From the NCBI RefSeq assembly GCF_023898315.1, contig NC_064614.1, positions 70,878,501-70,942,500 on the forward strand: a DNA stretch of 64,000 nt, in the 5' to 3' direction. Under the pieces are notes generated by a model. That model did not search any database. It saw only the letters and a list, made by a program, of their open reading frames with translations, and was not told the DNA's origin. Of this stretch, positions 10,163-22,149 are shown piece by piece (position 1 is the stretch's first letter; the number at the start of each line of letters is the position of its first letter). Source of the stretch: Schistocerca nitens. Its lineage: Eukaryota; Arthropoda; Insecta; Orthoptera; Acrididae. Position numbers and translations under genes: made by a program.

Positions 10163-11312
10163 GCAGTTCATTCAGGTGGCAACTGAGCAACAATATCTGA
10201 AATGGTTCCGGATATACTATGTGAGAAGAACAGCGTAGCTGAATAACACTTTATATCTGTTAACAATGGAAAATGTACGATCGATCTGAAAACATGCTCC
10301 GATCTCTCATCATATCTTCTCTTGCGATTGTATCAGGTATTTTACTAGCTCTGTATTCTACGTGGAAAACGAGACAAACAAGTATTAGCTTACACAAATT
10401 TTCCATACTCATTAACTTTCAACATTTAGTTTTCTTTCTTGTTATGCTACATGTATTGCAATCATAAATCCTAATCAGAGTTGAAACATAAGAACACGAA
10501 ATAACAGACATACATGTATCACATGATTTTTAATGCAGAAATTAGCTGTGTTTTCATTAAACTGTATACGATTATTTATGGTTATATTTATGGTATAACA
10601 ATTGTATGAAGTCTCTGCAGTTTATGAAGTTTCATGAGTAAGATGTACCTCTAATTTAGTGTTATTGGTAAATATGCAGGGGCGTCCCATATCAATATGT
10701 ATGTATCATACAGTGCCTCCTCTTCTCAGATTCTGTCATGCAACAATAACAAAAAGAGTGAAACTCTCTCATTCCTTTCCAAACTATTTTCTGGGTGATT
10801 TAACGAAAGAAATAAAAACGTAAGGGCTTAGATTCTCCCCTGATCTGCACGTAGTTCTGATACTATTTATTATTAACATATCTTTAGTTTTCTATTTCGG
10901 AATGTATATAAATTAGCAGCATTGAGGACACGGAAAATTCTATACACATCTGAAAATGCTTCAGCCATCCTGGATGGTGCAGCTGGACTGCTGTTTTTGA
11001 TGCATTTTCTAAAAATCAGTGTTTCGCAACTCTGAATACAGTACGTTTTCCGTGATATTACATGACAAACGATGAAACATGGTTTATCTGTTCTTAAAAT
11101 TCTTACTATGTAGCGCAAAAATTAGCGGTTATGCAAAATGGTTCCTCAATTTCGTTTTTATTAAAAAGAAACTTCTGCAACCGTTCTCAAAAATGATATG
11201 TTCTCAAATACTCATTGTACGTAACGAGCTACTTTACAAATTGGACCAATCTGGACGTTTCTCTTCGGCACGTTTTTCCGTCTGACTCTTACTGACATCG
11301 GAACACGTTTTG
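10163..11312. other. Unassigned AT-rich sequence
   Basis: No recognisable motif. Frames on both strands at 10873-11285 overlap and look spurious. Confidence 0.45.
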
Positions 11313-11905
11313 CAGACACTTGTTGGAAGCGGTTTTGTCTCGGTACTAGGAAACTTCTAGGCTGTAGCTCCACGACCCAGTCTGACAGACTAGCACGGTC
11401 TCAACAAATAAACCTGTGCAGTAGGTGTTCGTGTGGTGTCGTCCGAAGAACGAGGTACCATAACAAAGTTGGTACATCACGACGGAATCGCAAGGAAGCA
11501 CAGTCGCTGACAGACGCAGCGACGAATGAAAGACGTCGGCGTAAGCAAGCCCTCAAGAGTTTCCATACGCCGCCGCTGCTTAAGCCTTACTTCCGCTCAC
11601 CCACTCTGCATTCATCGCCGGAGACGACAGCATCGACTGACTGCAAAGCAAGCAGCGTGAGAGTTGTATTAGACAGAACTGCGTAGCAAAATTCATAGTC
11701 AACGGTACATTGAGAGAATAGTCTGCTACTCTGCACTGTGTCACGTGATGTGTTAGTGTTCAGTGAGAGTAACAGATATACATAGACAGTTATGTGTAGA
11801 TGGATTGTTATATCATATTTTTCAAGTTTTAATAAAGTGATCTAATACTTTATTTGTGCTGTAGTATCCACTCAGCTTCCTCTAGAAGGAAATCTAAGAC
11901 CTTGC
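11313..11905 (+). other. Possible LTR or leader upstream of gag relic
   Basis: Moderately GC-rich stretch with an 'aataaa' at about 11407 and another at 11831, placed directly before gag-like sequence. I found no second copy in the window, so LTR identity is only a suggestion from position. Confidence 0.25.
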
Positions 11906-11939
11906 CACAGCCAGACCATCGTTTCTTTTTCGGCACAAG

Positions 11940-13320
11940 AGATCTTCTGCAAGGAGATACAACCAGTATGCTGACATTACAGAAGCCCCCGCCCGGAGGT
12001 TATGAAAGGAAAGCCTGCTAAACCACTATTACAGCGACAGGGTTGTGACGTTGCTGACACAACAGGGAAATGGGGGAAATGGTATAATGATTGTGCAGCG
12101 CTCAGCCTTATACATTTATGTTGTTATTACTTAGAAGGACAAGCCTCTACAGTTTCAGAAATTATAGCGGATGAGGCTTGTACATACACAAGCAGTACCA
12201 TAAAAGCAACACGTAGCAATCACCAGGAGCTAGAGACGATGAGATGCCACCGCATCCATAGGTTCACAAGTGGAGCATAGTCCATTTACCTGCCCAGCCA
12301 CCCTGTTGCTGATCACCGCCCCCTTAAAGCAATGCTGAATCTGGTCCTCTTCGCCTATGTTGATTCACGTCATCGCTGTACGCTGTGGCCATGTGTACTG
12401 GTTTCACTGCTTGGTCACACACGTTGTGGTATGCTCCAGACTGAGCCAGGTAACAGTGCATAGTGTATGCGACAAGCACCGTAAATTCCGCTTGAGGCGC
12501 TTATTGAGAACCTCCTCCACCGTGCTAACTGCATCGCTTCACGAGACATCGCACGCTGCCCAAGACAACAGGCCATTGCTGAGTCAACGAAGCTGTCACT
12601 GGCAGAACCCATCTAGCGACTTGGAAGTGTTGGCCACCTTTCCGGAACATCGCTGCTGTTATTGTTCGTTATGGAATATAACAAGTGCTTAACAATGCTG
12701 TTTTCATGACGGAACGTCGGACAACAGCCTGACACCTACTCAACACAGCACTGCAACCACACATAGGCTGTTGAACTACAGGATAAACCACTATAGAAGT
12801 TATCCACCCACAGTCTATGCAAGTGGTATTGGATGTGGTGGCTGTATCAGCTATCCGGGGATCAAGACGTAGTTTCTACACCACTATAAGTCTACAACCG
12901 TCATGCCTCAGTTGGGTCCTGGACTACATATTCAGGCACAGACAGCAGCATCAAGTGTGCAGTGGCGTGAGTGGACTGGTGGACTGGTGATTTATCCCTC
13001 TCCCCCTCTCCACATCCGTGTCCAAGGAAAATTCTTGGAAAAAGAGAATGTCACTGAACTCTGAGGGCGGCGTTCGTGAAGCCAGCAGAATCAGTCAGTC
13101 TGTCACAGTTCTGGGCAAGCATTAAACAAACACTAAAGAGGACTACACTAGCGTACGCCCAGTGAGCTGCACACAGTGCAGCCTATTCGGACACAACACA
13201 CCATGTGCCTTTCAGCACCAGTTAAGTCTCAGATGTGCTGTCGCTAAGGTCATTTTGCTAAACAGTGTAATAATTTCATCGGATGAAAACTGCAACAGCT
13301 GCCTCGAGATTGCTTATGTT
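11940..13320 (+). pseudogene. Gag-like relic 1 of an LTR retrotransposon
   Basis: The frame at 12002-12280 has 'WYNDCAALSLIHLCCYYLEG', resembling the capsid motif of Ty3/gypsy Gag ('W-D---L----YLEG-A'). About 900 bp further on, around 13180-13275, two Cys/His clusters split between frames ('CTQCSLFGHNTPC', then 'C-R--GHFAKQC') look like paired zinc knuckles. The middle is too decayed to read. It belongs to a different gag from the one that follows. Confidence 0.45.
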
Positions 13321-13945
13321 TAGTCGTAAATATTAGTAGGTGTTTGTTGGTATTGTAGTTGCCTATATTGTTGTTACTGATTTTTATCCGTTCTTGTATT
13401 CTTATTTGATGTACACCGGCTCCACAGTGTCAGAGTCTCATAAAAAAAATTTTCCTGCACAGGAAACGTTTGAACCTTTGGTAAATTAAGTAGCTTATTT
13501 AAAATCAGACAACATAGAAATGCTTAGGCAGCTTGTTGTTGTAAGAGAATATAAGGTTTCGTCGAGATTGACTGCTCCTTCGTTAGATTCAGGTGTCGCC
13601 AGTTTGGTTAATCTCTTTTAGGCATAACAGCGGAGGTCATTTTGGCATTTATAGCTGACCTATCAGCAACCGCATTGCTGGGTTTCTGGACGGATGAGCA
13701 GTTGTTACATGTGACCAAACTAATGCGAGAAACAAAGACTTACATGATGTATGACAAAGATTTGACGGATCGAAGGTTTAAGGAATATGCTTATATGTCA
13801 GCAGCTTAGAGAACTGGTGCAGAGCAGCGCTATAAGCAGCAAAACTGTTCTAGATTATTTTGTGAGCAGTTGCGTGGGGCATCGCAGAAGCGAAATGAAT
13901 CAGTGGAATGTTTCGCCGGCAGTGTAAGGACGTTTAACGCTAATA

Positions 13946-14268
13946 AAGCACTCCGTCTTCAGGCCACAAGTGGCCCATCGGGACCATCCGACCGCCGGGT
14001 CATCCTCAGTTGAGGATGTGGATAGGAGGGGCATATGGTCAGCACACCGCTCTCCCGGTCGTTATGGTGGTTTTCTTTGACCGAAGCCGCTACTATTCGG
14101 TCGAGTAGCTCCTCAGATGGCATCACGAGGGTGAGTGCACCCCGAAAAATGGCAACAGCGGATGGCGGCCTGGATGGCCACCCATCCAAGTTCAGGCCAC
14201 GCCCGACAGCGATTAACGTCGATGATCTCACGAGAATCGGTGTATCCACTGCGGCAAGGCCGTTGCCC
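13946..14268 (-). repeat. 5S rRNA-derived SINE
   Basis: On the minus strand it starts 'gcaacggccttgccgcagtg' and continues with 5S rRNA landmarks: 'gagatcatcgacgttaa', 'gtcgggcgtggcctgaactt' and 'ggatgggtggcc'. A non-5S body then ends at 'tgaagacggagtgc'. Flanked by an 11-bp duplication 'taacgctaata' (13935-13945 and 14269-14279). The 5S part diverges from a functional gene. This is the SINE3-type organisation, with a 5S promoter instead of a tRNA promoter. Confidence 0.88.
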
Positions 14269-14279
14269 TAACGCTAATA

Positions 14280-14941
14280 CGAGGGCTGTTCAGAAAGTAA
14301 GTTACGATTGATCGCGAAATGAAAATCACAATGAAAATCAGAAATGTTTCCTTTGTAACAGTTAGCTGCACCTTTCAGCTACTTCTCTACGTAGTCGCCG
14401 TTCTGACTCAGACATTCGTCGTAGCGTTGCACCAACTTTCCAATACCCTCACCATAGAAGGCAGCCGCCAGTGCTTTCCGCCAAATCTCTACGCTGGCCT
14501 AAAGCTCGTTGTCTGTGCCAAAATGTTGTCTTCATAGCCAGCGATTCGTTTGAGCAGAGATGAAACTCAGTGGGAGACATTTACGGGCTGTACTGTGGGT
14601 AACCAAACATTTCCAATTGAAACGATTCAGGAACATCTTCATTGCCCCTGCAGAATGAGGCTGAGAATTGTCTTGAAGAAGAAACCGTACGACAGTTATG
14701 TAATGTTGGTTGCATAGCTTCAGGGGAAAATTCTCACCAGGCCCTCGTACTTGGCGGGAGACACTATTTTCTATAACATCTTTACGCGCTCACTAAGAGC
14801 TCAGGAATGAAAAGAGCGACATAATTCTACCTAGAGTCATACTAGAGACACTGCCCAACACATCTTTGCAAAGCTTAATCGGATTTTCATAGTCGTTTCC
14901 ATTTCGCGACCGATCGTAACTTACTTTCTGGATAGCCCTCG
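14280..14941 (-). mobile_element. Mariner-family element, internally deleted
   Basis: Inverted ends 'cgagggctgttcagaaag' and (reverse complement) 'cgagggctatccagaaag' pair over about 45 bp, flanked by TA. On the minus strand the C-terminal part of a mariner transposase is readable: 'QDNSQPHSAGAMKMFLNR' (second catalytic Asp region) and the terminal 'LVQRYDECLNQNGDYVEK'. About half of the gene (N-terminus and first catalytic Asp) is missing. 662 bp against roughly 1.3 kb for a full element. Confidence 0.88.
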
Positions 14942-15330
14942 TATCTACGACATAAGAGCGAAAGACCGAAACGAATACAGCTGTTGTTTCGAGGAAGCTG
15001 AATGTAGGACCTTATATGCTCTCCTAAGGAGACTATGTGCAGGATCCCCAGAGGACTTCGTTGCCGCCGTTAGGGTGGCATTAGAGCTTGAAGAGACATC
15101 CTGAATGGAGTCCGGGATAAAAGGAATGTTTTCTCTGCTTACATGAGGTGATACAGACGTGAACTTCCGCATCACATTCAGAGTCACTTCGACGACCAGA
15201 GTGTAAGAAATGTGGAATATTTGGCCACCAAGAGAAAGACTGCGGAAGTAGGAAACAAACCGTGGAAGGATGAAGTAAATGGTCGTTAAACACCAAAGAG
15301 ATCTCGAAATCCACCGGACAGAGTTCCCAT

Positions 15331-16294
15331 CAAATGTCAATGGTACGACTACATATGCAGAGGCTGAGTATTGCTTGGTTGGCAAAGAAACTGTTAGATT
15401 CCGCAGATTATTGTAAAACACAGAGCTCACGTCTCTGGCGAGTGTGGTTAAGAGGCTGCTGAACCTCCAAGTTACAGGTTACGTGGGGCAGGAAATAACG
15501 ACATAGGGTCGCTAGATTCAGCGGTATTAGGTTTCCAGATTGGAGAGAAACAATTCTGAGAGAATATGGAAGACTTGCCCCTTGTAAGTCGAGGGCATTG
15601 CGCTATCTTACGGTTAGAGATCGTGAATAAACACCAAGCAGAAATGAATTTTTGGCAGTGCACAGCGAATCAAAGTCGGCTGTTGTTCCGGCTGGGGAAA
15701 ACTACTGTCAATGACACATTGTTTGGAACGACGACGAACCACTTTAATTGCGCACAAAATTATTAAGACCAGATTCGTGTAATAATGTGCCGCAAGGCAC
15801 AGGAAAATTACTTTGTGAACGTGGGAACGCAACTACCTTCCAACAGATGGTGTGTGGCGGGGTTATTAGAGGTGAATCATAAGTTAGATACATTGTGATG
15901 TTTTATATGCCTTAGTGTGATACGTGTCAAAAAGTGGATGTTTAAGCATCCGTCTCCTATTAGTGTGGGTAATCTTGGCACTGATGAAGTTGGGTTGCCG
16001 AAGTGGTTCTTGGTTGCCAGTTTAAAAATTTGAGATAAGAGTAATGTAGACAGGTCGAGTGTTGATCTTAGCTATAAGAAAAAAAGCAAGTCACTATACA
16101 GTTGCATTACAGGCAAAAACGGAGCATGTGAAGGGAGTGGAGTGGGTAGCCGTGTAGAAGTTATTATAATTCCAGGAGCTACATAATCATTGTTGCCCAT
16201 TACTGGCAAACTGTGTAACACGGTGCATGATTCTGGTGGGAGATATATCTGTGTATCTGTGAATCAGAAACTATGCATGGTACCCCATCATTTC
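15331..16294 (+). pseudogene. Decayed pol 5' region (protease position)
   Basis: Lies between the gag zinc knuckle and a recognisable RT, where protease is expected in Ty3/gypsy elements. I cannot read a protease motif with confidence; only short frames (15566-15766) remain. The call rests on position. Confidence 0.3.
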
Positions 16295-16864
16295 TAACTG
16301 ATAATGGAAGAGTTTATGGACCAGCAATTTGAGGATGGCATAATAGGAATAAGTACTAGTCCCGGGGAGCTCCAGTTATTATAATACCTAAAACGTCATC
16401 AGGCAGGCCATATAAACATCGAATCACTTTGTTATTACCGCTATTTGAATCATAAATTTCTTACAAATGCATATATGATATCAAAAGTCACAGGTACGTT
16501 AGACAGCTTGGTACAGTGCTAAGTTCTTTTCCGCAATAGGCATAAAAAATAGGTACCATCAATTAAATGTAGATCCGGATGATCGATCAAAGATTCCATT
16601 TTCAGTCCCTTCAAGCCATTAACTGTATGCTGTTTGGTTAATAAGAAATGCGGAAACTCACGTTTCAGAATTTGCTGACTGGAGCTTCAAGGGGCTTAAA
16701 CACACGACAGTGCATGATATACCTTGATGACATAACTGAATTTTCGAATATGTGGAGGAGCATGTGCAACGGACAAGACAAGTTTTGAAGAGATTTCATT
16801 TCACGTGTCTCACCATAAGCATCAAGAAGTGCCATTTTTTGTTAAGGGATGTGAACTGTTTATT
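16295..16864 (+). pseudogene. Ty3/gypsy reverse transcriptase relic
   Basis: Fragments in three frames match RT order: 'MEEFMDQQFEDGIIG' (start of RT domain), a tyrosine-rich thumb equivalent, 'HQLNVDPDDRSK', then 'EYVEEHVQRTRQVLKRF' and 'ISIKKCHF'. The catalytic loop falls in 'DIP**HN' and is destroyed. Many stops and frameshifts. The reading ends at an insertion near 16865. Confidence 0.7.
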
Positions 16865-17655
16865 TCATGTAATTACTCACTTTATTATATTTTAATTAAC
16901 TAATTAATTTATTTAAGAAATTTGGTTTAAGAAAATTCTCTGTTTCTTATTTATCTTTGGCATTTTTCCTCATGATTTCCAGTGGTTTTATTTAGGTTTT
17001 AGCTTCAGTCTTTTAAAAGTTAAAGAATAGACTATAAGTATTTGGTTTTAAATACCACAGGAGCGCTAGATATATGTGCCACAGCGGCGATTTCGCTGAT
17101 GCTCCTCATCGGAACTGCTCCATCTGAAATCTCTAAAATGTTTATTTCGCTACGAAGATCGATCGGCGAAACTAGGTGTCATGTTGTATGATGCATATGG
17201 ATTAATGTGTCTAACTTTTTTATCTACGAAAATTTATTGCTTCTGAGGTATTCTCTCCAAGAATACTGACCGTGAAAAGATGCAGGCTTGCACTATCATT
17301 CCACACTGCACCTCCGATCGATCTACGTCACGTGATATCTGAAGAATGTTTGTCAAATCTTTTATAAATTGATAAATACACACCTTGAATGCGTATTATT
17401 TTCTTGAATTTGTTTATTGTGGCTTCGACTAACTAAATATTCACAACGGAGCTTAATAGCGTCGCACAGCAATAGCAAAATCTCTCCAACGTAAAACACG
17501 TCCGATCTCTGTAATCGCTTCACACCGAGTTCTCAAATATAAATCTTTGGTTACTTATTCGAGAGAGATGCGTCGCTAGCACAGAACATCCATTTATCGT
17601 AGGCATTTTATACTACTCTCAGGAATTATAATTCGCCGCACAAGGGTATGAAGCT
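16865..17655. other. Unidentified insertion of about 790 bp between RT and RNase H
   Basis: AT-rich DNA with no pol homology separates the RT and RNase H halves of one element, so it is probably a mobile element. No TIR, tRNA head or poly-A tail recognised. Borders are approximate. Confidence 0.45.
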
Positions 17656-18180
17656 CCAGTGGCTAATTGAATGTCAAGCCAATTTTAAAAACTGAAGGAG
17701 ATATTAATAGATGGTTCTGTGTTAATTTTCCAAGAACAGAGTAAGGTATATGCAGTAGCTTAGCCATCATGGCAAGTGAACAAAGCTGAGAAGAACTACT
17801 CTACTACCAAAAAGGAAATGTTGAGTTTGATATACAGCAGCATATATTTCAGATGTAGCAGGTAGCTTAAAGTGCTGATAGACCACTCAGCATTAAAATA
17901 GTTCTTAGGCTTGAAAGATCTACCAAGTACGCTTACGTAAGCTGAGTGAGTTTGAAATCGTTCGTAAGTTGGGCAAGAAAAATGGCAACGTGGATAGGCT
18001 TAGCAGAACAATCGGTGTAATATGGACTCTGGACTGTAGCCCTGCTGAGAGTCAAGAGGGGCATGCATCTGACATGGAAAGAGAGCAGTTCAAAACACAC
18101 ACTCACTTCGGCATTCACGATGGGTTCGTATGTCGGTCAACGAAACTTGTGAAAAGTTTTATAGGCTATTAAAAGAATCA
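17656..18180 (+). pseudogene. Ty3/gypsy RNase H relic
   Basis: Contains 'EKNYSTTKKEMLSLIYSS' (RNase H motif around the catalytic Glu: YSTTEKEML), 'KVLIDHSALK' (catalytic 'TDHSALK' with T-to-I change) and, in the frame starting at 17969, 'GKKNGNVDRLSRT', the connection motif 'GKxNxxADxLSR'. Split among frames. Confidence 0.75.
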
Positions 18181-18299
18181 CAAGATCGTTGGATATCTGG
18201 GCATGGCAGGCATAGGAGGACAGACCAGAAAGCAGCTGAGCATTAATCGTTGAAATCAAAGAAGCAAGTTGTAGACCAGTATGCAAGAAAATGTGTGTA

Positions 18300-19056
18300 A
18301 TGCCTACAACATGTTGCAAGTGCCACTACAGCTGTTGCCAGAGACATCCGACACCTTCGACATCATTGGTGTGTGTATCTTAGGACTGTGTAATTGACAC
18401 CAGCGGAAAACCGCTGTGTTCTATCAGCGATTATTTCGCAAGTCATTTTGTGATGATCAGCATTCCAAATCAACAGGTGCACACAAAAGCATACGCTGTG
18501 GTATCTAATTGGCTCTGTAAGATTCATGACCCTTAGACGATGATCACGGGCCGAGGTACCAATTCATGTCAGAGCTTATGAATCAGTTGTGTCACTTGTT
18601 ACATATTTATAAACAAAGGATTGGGACTTTACATCCATAAGCAACAGGATGACAGAATGCATTCACAGGTAACACGATGACGTATTGCGCCAATAGCCTC
18701 CATAATGACTGGGATATTTACTTACATATGTTGTAGTAGCATATAATAAGAAAATATATGATTGAACTGATCTTTTGTTATATGAGGTGCTGTATGGAAT
18801 GAAAATGCCTTCGCCGGTTGATATAATCAAACCGAAAGTCGGAAGGAATGGGGAATTGATACAGAATGTCAAGAGAACAGTGAGGGACGTATGGAAGTGG
18901 GTCCTAAGAGCGAATACCAACGTCTTTGAACTTCAAGAGAGAATAGGGCCTCGTAGGCGTAAATTACCGGATTTTCAAGTAGGTCAATGGTTAACGTTAA
19001 CAATCCACTATAAAGGTGTTCATCGCTTGGTACCACAGGCCATAACAAGTGATTGA
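18300..19056 (+). pseudogene. Ty3/gypsy integrase relic
   Basis: Pieces correspond to the integrase core: 'DYFASHFVMISIPNQQ', 'MITGRGTNSCQSL' (the D of 'TDQGT' is replaced), and at 18775-19056 'LLYEVLYGMKMPSPVDIIKP' (compare 'PYELLYGREMPLPVDI') followed by a C-terminal 'FQVGQWLTLTIHYKGVHRLV'. Catalytic residues are partly lost. Confidence 0.7.
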
Positions 19057-19291
19057 AATGAAATCACCGCTAATCGTCAAATTGCAATTGACAGTGAGGA
19101 CAACTATTGTCCAAGTGGGGCGCCTTTGTCCTGGATTCTCTACCGCAGGTAGCAAACCAATCCCTCAGAAGGAAGCAGGAAGTTATGTGATTGATGAAAA
19201 ATGTCGTATGCAATGAAAACTCCAAATCGGAAGAGTAGATTAACATGTTTTACGCTGAGTGCTTTAATAGATGAGGTTTTTTTTTCTACTT

Positions 19292-20115
19292 GCGTTTTAT
19301 TTTCGTATGTGTGAATTTTTATTGGAAATGTTAATTAAGAGGCACATTACTGTTGTGATTAAGGATAGGAATATGTTCCTGTATTGTTGTTTCTTGGATT
19401 ATTTTACAAATTCTTGCGGTGCTCATGGTTGTGATTATGTGTAGAGAAAGCACAGGATTCACAGAAATCATTGCTGGCGTTTGTATCTTTTTCATATAAC
19501 TTTTTGGTTTTTCGATTCTTGTTTTGTTAAGTCGAAGTTTCTGGGTTATTCGTGTTGAGTTCTTACATTAACGGAATGACTGGGGTGGAGATTATAGCGG
19601 TTATTTATTCCATAGGACTACAGTATGCTGTAGCGGAAGGTTATGTAAATGAGGTGTAACTACGGGTGTCGATAATGAATATGGGGTCTTCTGAAGGGGG
19701 GAGGCGTTTTATTTTCGTATGTGTGAATTTTTATTGGAAATGTTAATTAAGAGGCACATTACTGTTGTGATTAATGGTAGGAATATGCTCCTGTATGGTT
19801 GTTTCTTGGATTATTTTACAAATTCTTGCGGTGCTCATGGTCGTGATTATGTGTAGAGAAAGCACAGGATTCACAGAAATCGTTACTGGCGTTTCTATCT
19901 TTTGCATATAACTTTTTGGTTTTTCGATTCTTGTTTTGTTAAGTCGAAGTTTCTGGGTTATTCGTGTTGAGTTCTTACATTAACGGAATGACTGGGGTGG
20001 AGATTATAGCGGTTATTTATTCTATAGGACTACAGTATGCTGTAGCGGAAGGTTATGTAAATGAGGTGTAACAACGGGTGTCGATAATGAATATCGGGTC
20101 TTCTGAAGGGGGGAG
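19292..20115 (+). repeat. 412-bp tandem duplication
   Basis: Unit 1 (19292-19703) and unit 2 (19704-20115) both run from 'gcgttttattttcgtatgtg' to 'tcttctgaaggggggagg'. They differ by only a few substitutions (e.g. 'ggatag'/'tggtag'). Non-coding, just downstream of pol. Confidence 0.95.
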
Positions 20116-21169
20116 GGAGAGAAATTGCAACTTCCTTCCCCAGGTGCCGTTGTAATGTAATGAAACAAAAATTTTCATTTGTGACTCCTTTTCTTTGCTA
20201 TCGGCGTAATGTAATAGGATAAATATGAGCCGTGACTTACATAAAAAAGAAACACACATTAATGCAATGGCTCAGCATAAAAGAGAAATAACTAATATAG
20301 GAATATTATAAACAGTGTAATATGTTGTTTTATTTAGGCGGGCGTGTATAAGCACAAGCACTCAGTAAACTAGCTCAGTTCTCAGGGTAGTTACGTAATC
20401 GACGATAATTAATTTTCCTTTTCTTATTTCCCAACACTACGGATATTATTCCAGGCTCGTGAGAAGTCGTGTGCTTGTTGTACCAGCAAATATTTGCCAA
20501 GTCTGTTCACTGTACAACGATAAATTCCGTAACTCAAAATCGTGGTTTCGTCTCGATTCCCAATATAAGATAGCAAGAGTAGCATCTACAAATGAAATTC
20601 TATAACGGAACTCGAATCCTGTAACCAGACCTTTTCTGCCTGGGATGGTATCTCGTTGTATAAGGAATATCTGTAAATAAAATTATTAAATTATTAGTAG
20701 CTGCCTCAGGTCTCATGGGATTTGAAATAAGGTTAATTGTCGTAACCGACGGCACGTCTCGTAGATGAGCTAATAGAAAAATGTTAAAGATCTTTCTAAG
20801 ATAGCGCCTAACAATGAAAATTCTTTGTTAAGGCCAATATCTACTTAGGGCAATACAGGTATCAGACTAACAATAGATTGACCACATACACAAATTCTTT
20901 TGACAAAATAACCATTACATTTTTCGGGTTTTAAGTACAACTTACATTACCAGCTGGTACAGCAAGATGAGCTTTACACAATAACGTCCTCTTAGGTCCG
21001 AATCCAAGCAGATAAGATAAGCAAAAGACAAAGGAAAGATAGTTCATGCATATAAGCGCAAGAGTCCATGGAATAACATGTCCATTGTAGTTCTATCTCT
21101 TCTTATTCGGCGTCCTTGTCGATTATTTATAAAATTTATCGTAACATTTAGTTTACATTTTTTTAAAAC
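20116..21169. other. Unassigned sequence between pol and env-like relic
   Basis: Position suggests decayed internal sequence of the same LTR element; no domain readable. Confidence 0.35.
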
Positions 21170-21917
21170 CTCAGTTCACCCAGGAGAAACAGTACACCGT
21201 TAGCATCAAGGATGCCATGGTGTGCACCGTAGTTCTGGCAGTACTGAACCACTTTAGTGGAAAAGAAGTAGGCCAATTGCGGAACAGATAACTGGAAGGA
21301 GGGGTACTGTTCTACAGGCAGGAGGAAGTCATTTTAACCAGCCACCGCTGTACGCTAAAAGTTACATTCATTGGGTGTTAGGAGAGGAATTAGGTACAGA
21401 GGCTGGAGGAGATGTTCTCTGAGCTACACATTGAGGGAGAGAAGAAGGGAATGTTGGAGGAAGTTTGAGGGAAGTACCAAGGATTACTCTACCATGAAAG
21501 TTTGTGGGAACAAGTGAGTCAGCCCGTAGACTTGATACAACGTTAGCTACAAGGGCCTAAGAGAGGATGGTTTGACGCATATTGTAAGCTGTTGAGGACG
21601 GTATTCGGAATCGTGGATATCGACGACATCCGAGGACTTAATGATATTCTGGGATAGGTGAAGAAAGTAGCGGGCATTAACAACACTATAACTGAGTGGC
21701 AAACCATGTAATTATCAAACAAAGAACGAGGTGTACTGAAAACACTCGATCGCTACGAGAGTTAGCAGCAGAATCGACGTGTTAAGCGAAAACATCCAGT
21801 AGCGTGAAGAAACGAGATCTGTTTATGATGCGGACCCGTTTGGATTTGTTGAACACCTGGGTGGGTAAAGAGAGCTTCTTGAGATCAGTAGCTGACGGTG
21901 TAGAGGCAGTGGGTTCT
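21170..21917 (+). pseudogene. Env-like relic of an errantivirus-type LTR element
   Basis: Around 21560-21660 a frame carries a 'KRGWFDA' motif followed by 'LLRTVFG', matching the position of the cleavage site and fusion-peptide region in the baculovirus-F-like Env of insect gypsy-type errantiviruses. Flanking segments are broken by several stops. It lies 3' of pol, which fits the gag-pol-env order. It ends at the MULE insertion. Non-functional, old. Confidence 0.5.
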
Positions 21918-21969
21918 GGGTTGCGACACTTGTGAGGAGCGACAGTTGTGAGTAGCGGCATTTGTGAGG
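21918..21969 (+). repeat. MULE left subterminal repeats
   Basis: Three tandem variants of 'gcgacacttgtgag' spaced about 17-20 bp. Confidence 0.85.
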
Positions 21970-22149
21970 AGACCCAGCCGAACCGGTAGCGGGCGGTCTA
22001 CAAGGGCACCAAACAGGTAAGCGCACTGTAGTTCAGTTCTGCATCGCCACATCGCTGCCGTCACACGGGGGTGCGAAACGATCGCTGCAATGCATCAGAC
22101 AAAAGCATGGGATCTGCATAAGATCCGACCGATGCTGCACGAATATTTC

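Larger units (their letters stand above)
13430..15330 (+). pseudogene. Gag-like relic 2 (Ty3/gypsy), interrupted twice
   Basis: Readable pieces: 'FWTDEQLLHVTKLMRETK' near 13690-13740 and 'FCEQLRGASQKRNESVECFA' near 13860-13920 (capsid region, compare 'REK-NESV-EFA' in insect Gag). After two insertions the frame resumes at 14945 with 'YDIRAKDRNEYSCCFEE' and ends in a clear zinc knuckle 'CKKCGIFGHQEKDC' near 15200-15240 (C-x2-C-x4-H-x4-C). Stops break it. The insertions at 13946-14268 and 14280-14941 lie at one point in the capsid region. Confidence 0.7.

Noticed and set aside
14150..14268. Functional 5S rRNA gene
   Set aside because: Diverged from 5S at many positions, followed by a non-5S body, and bounded by a target duplication.
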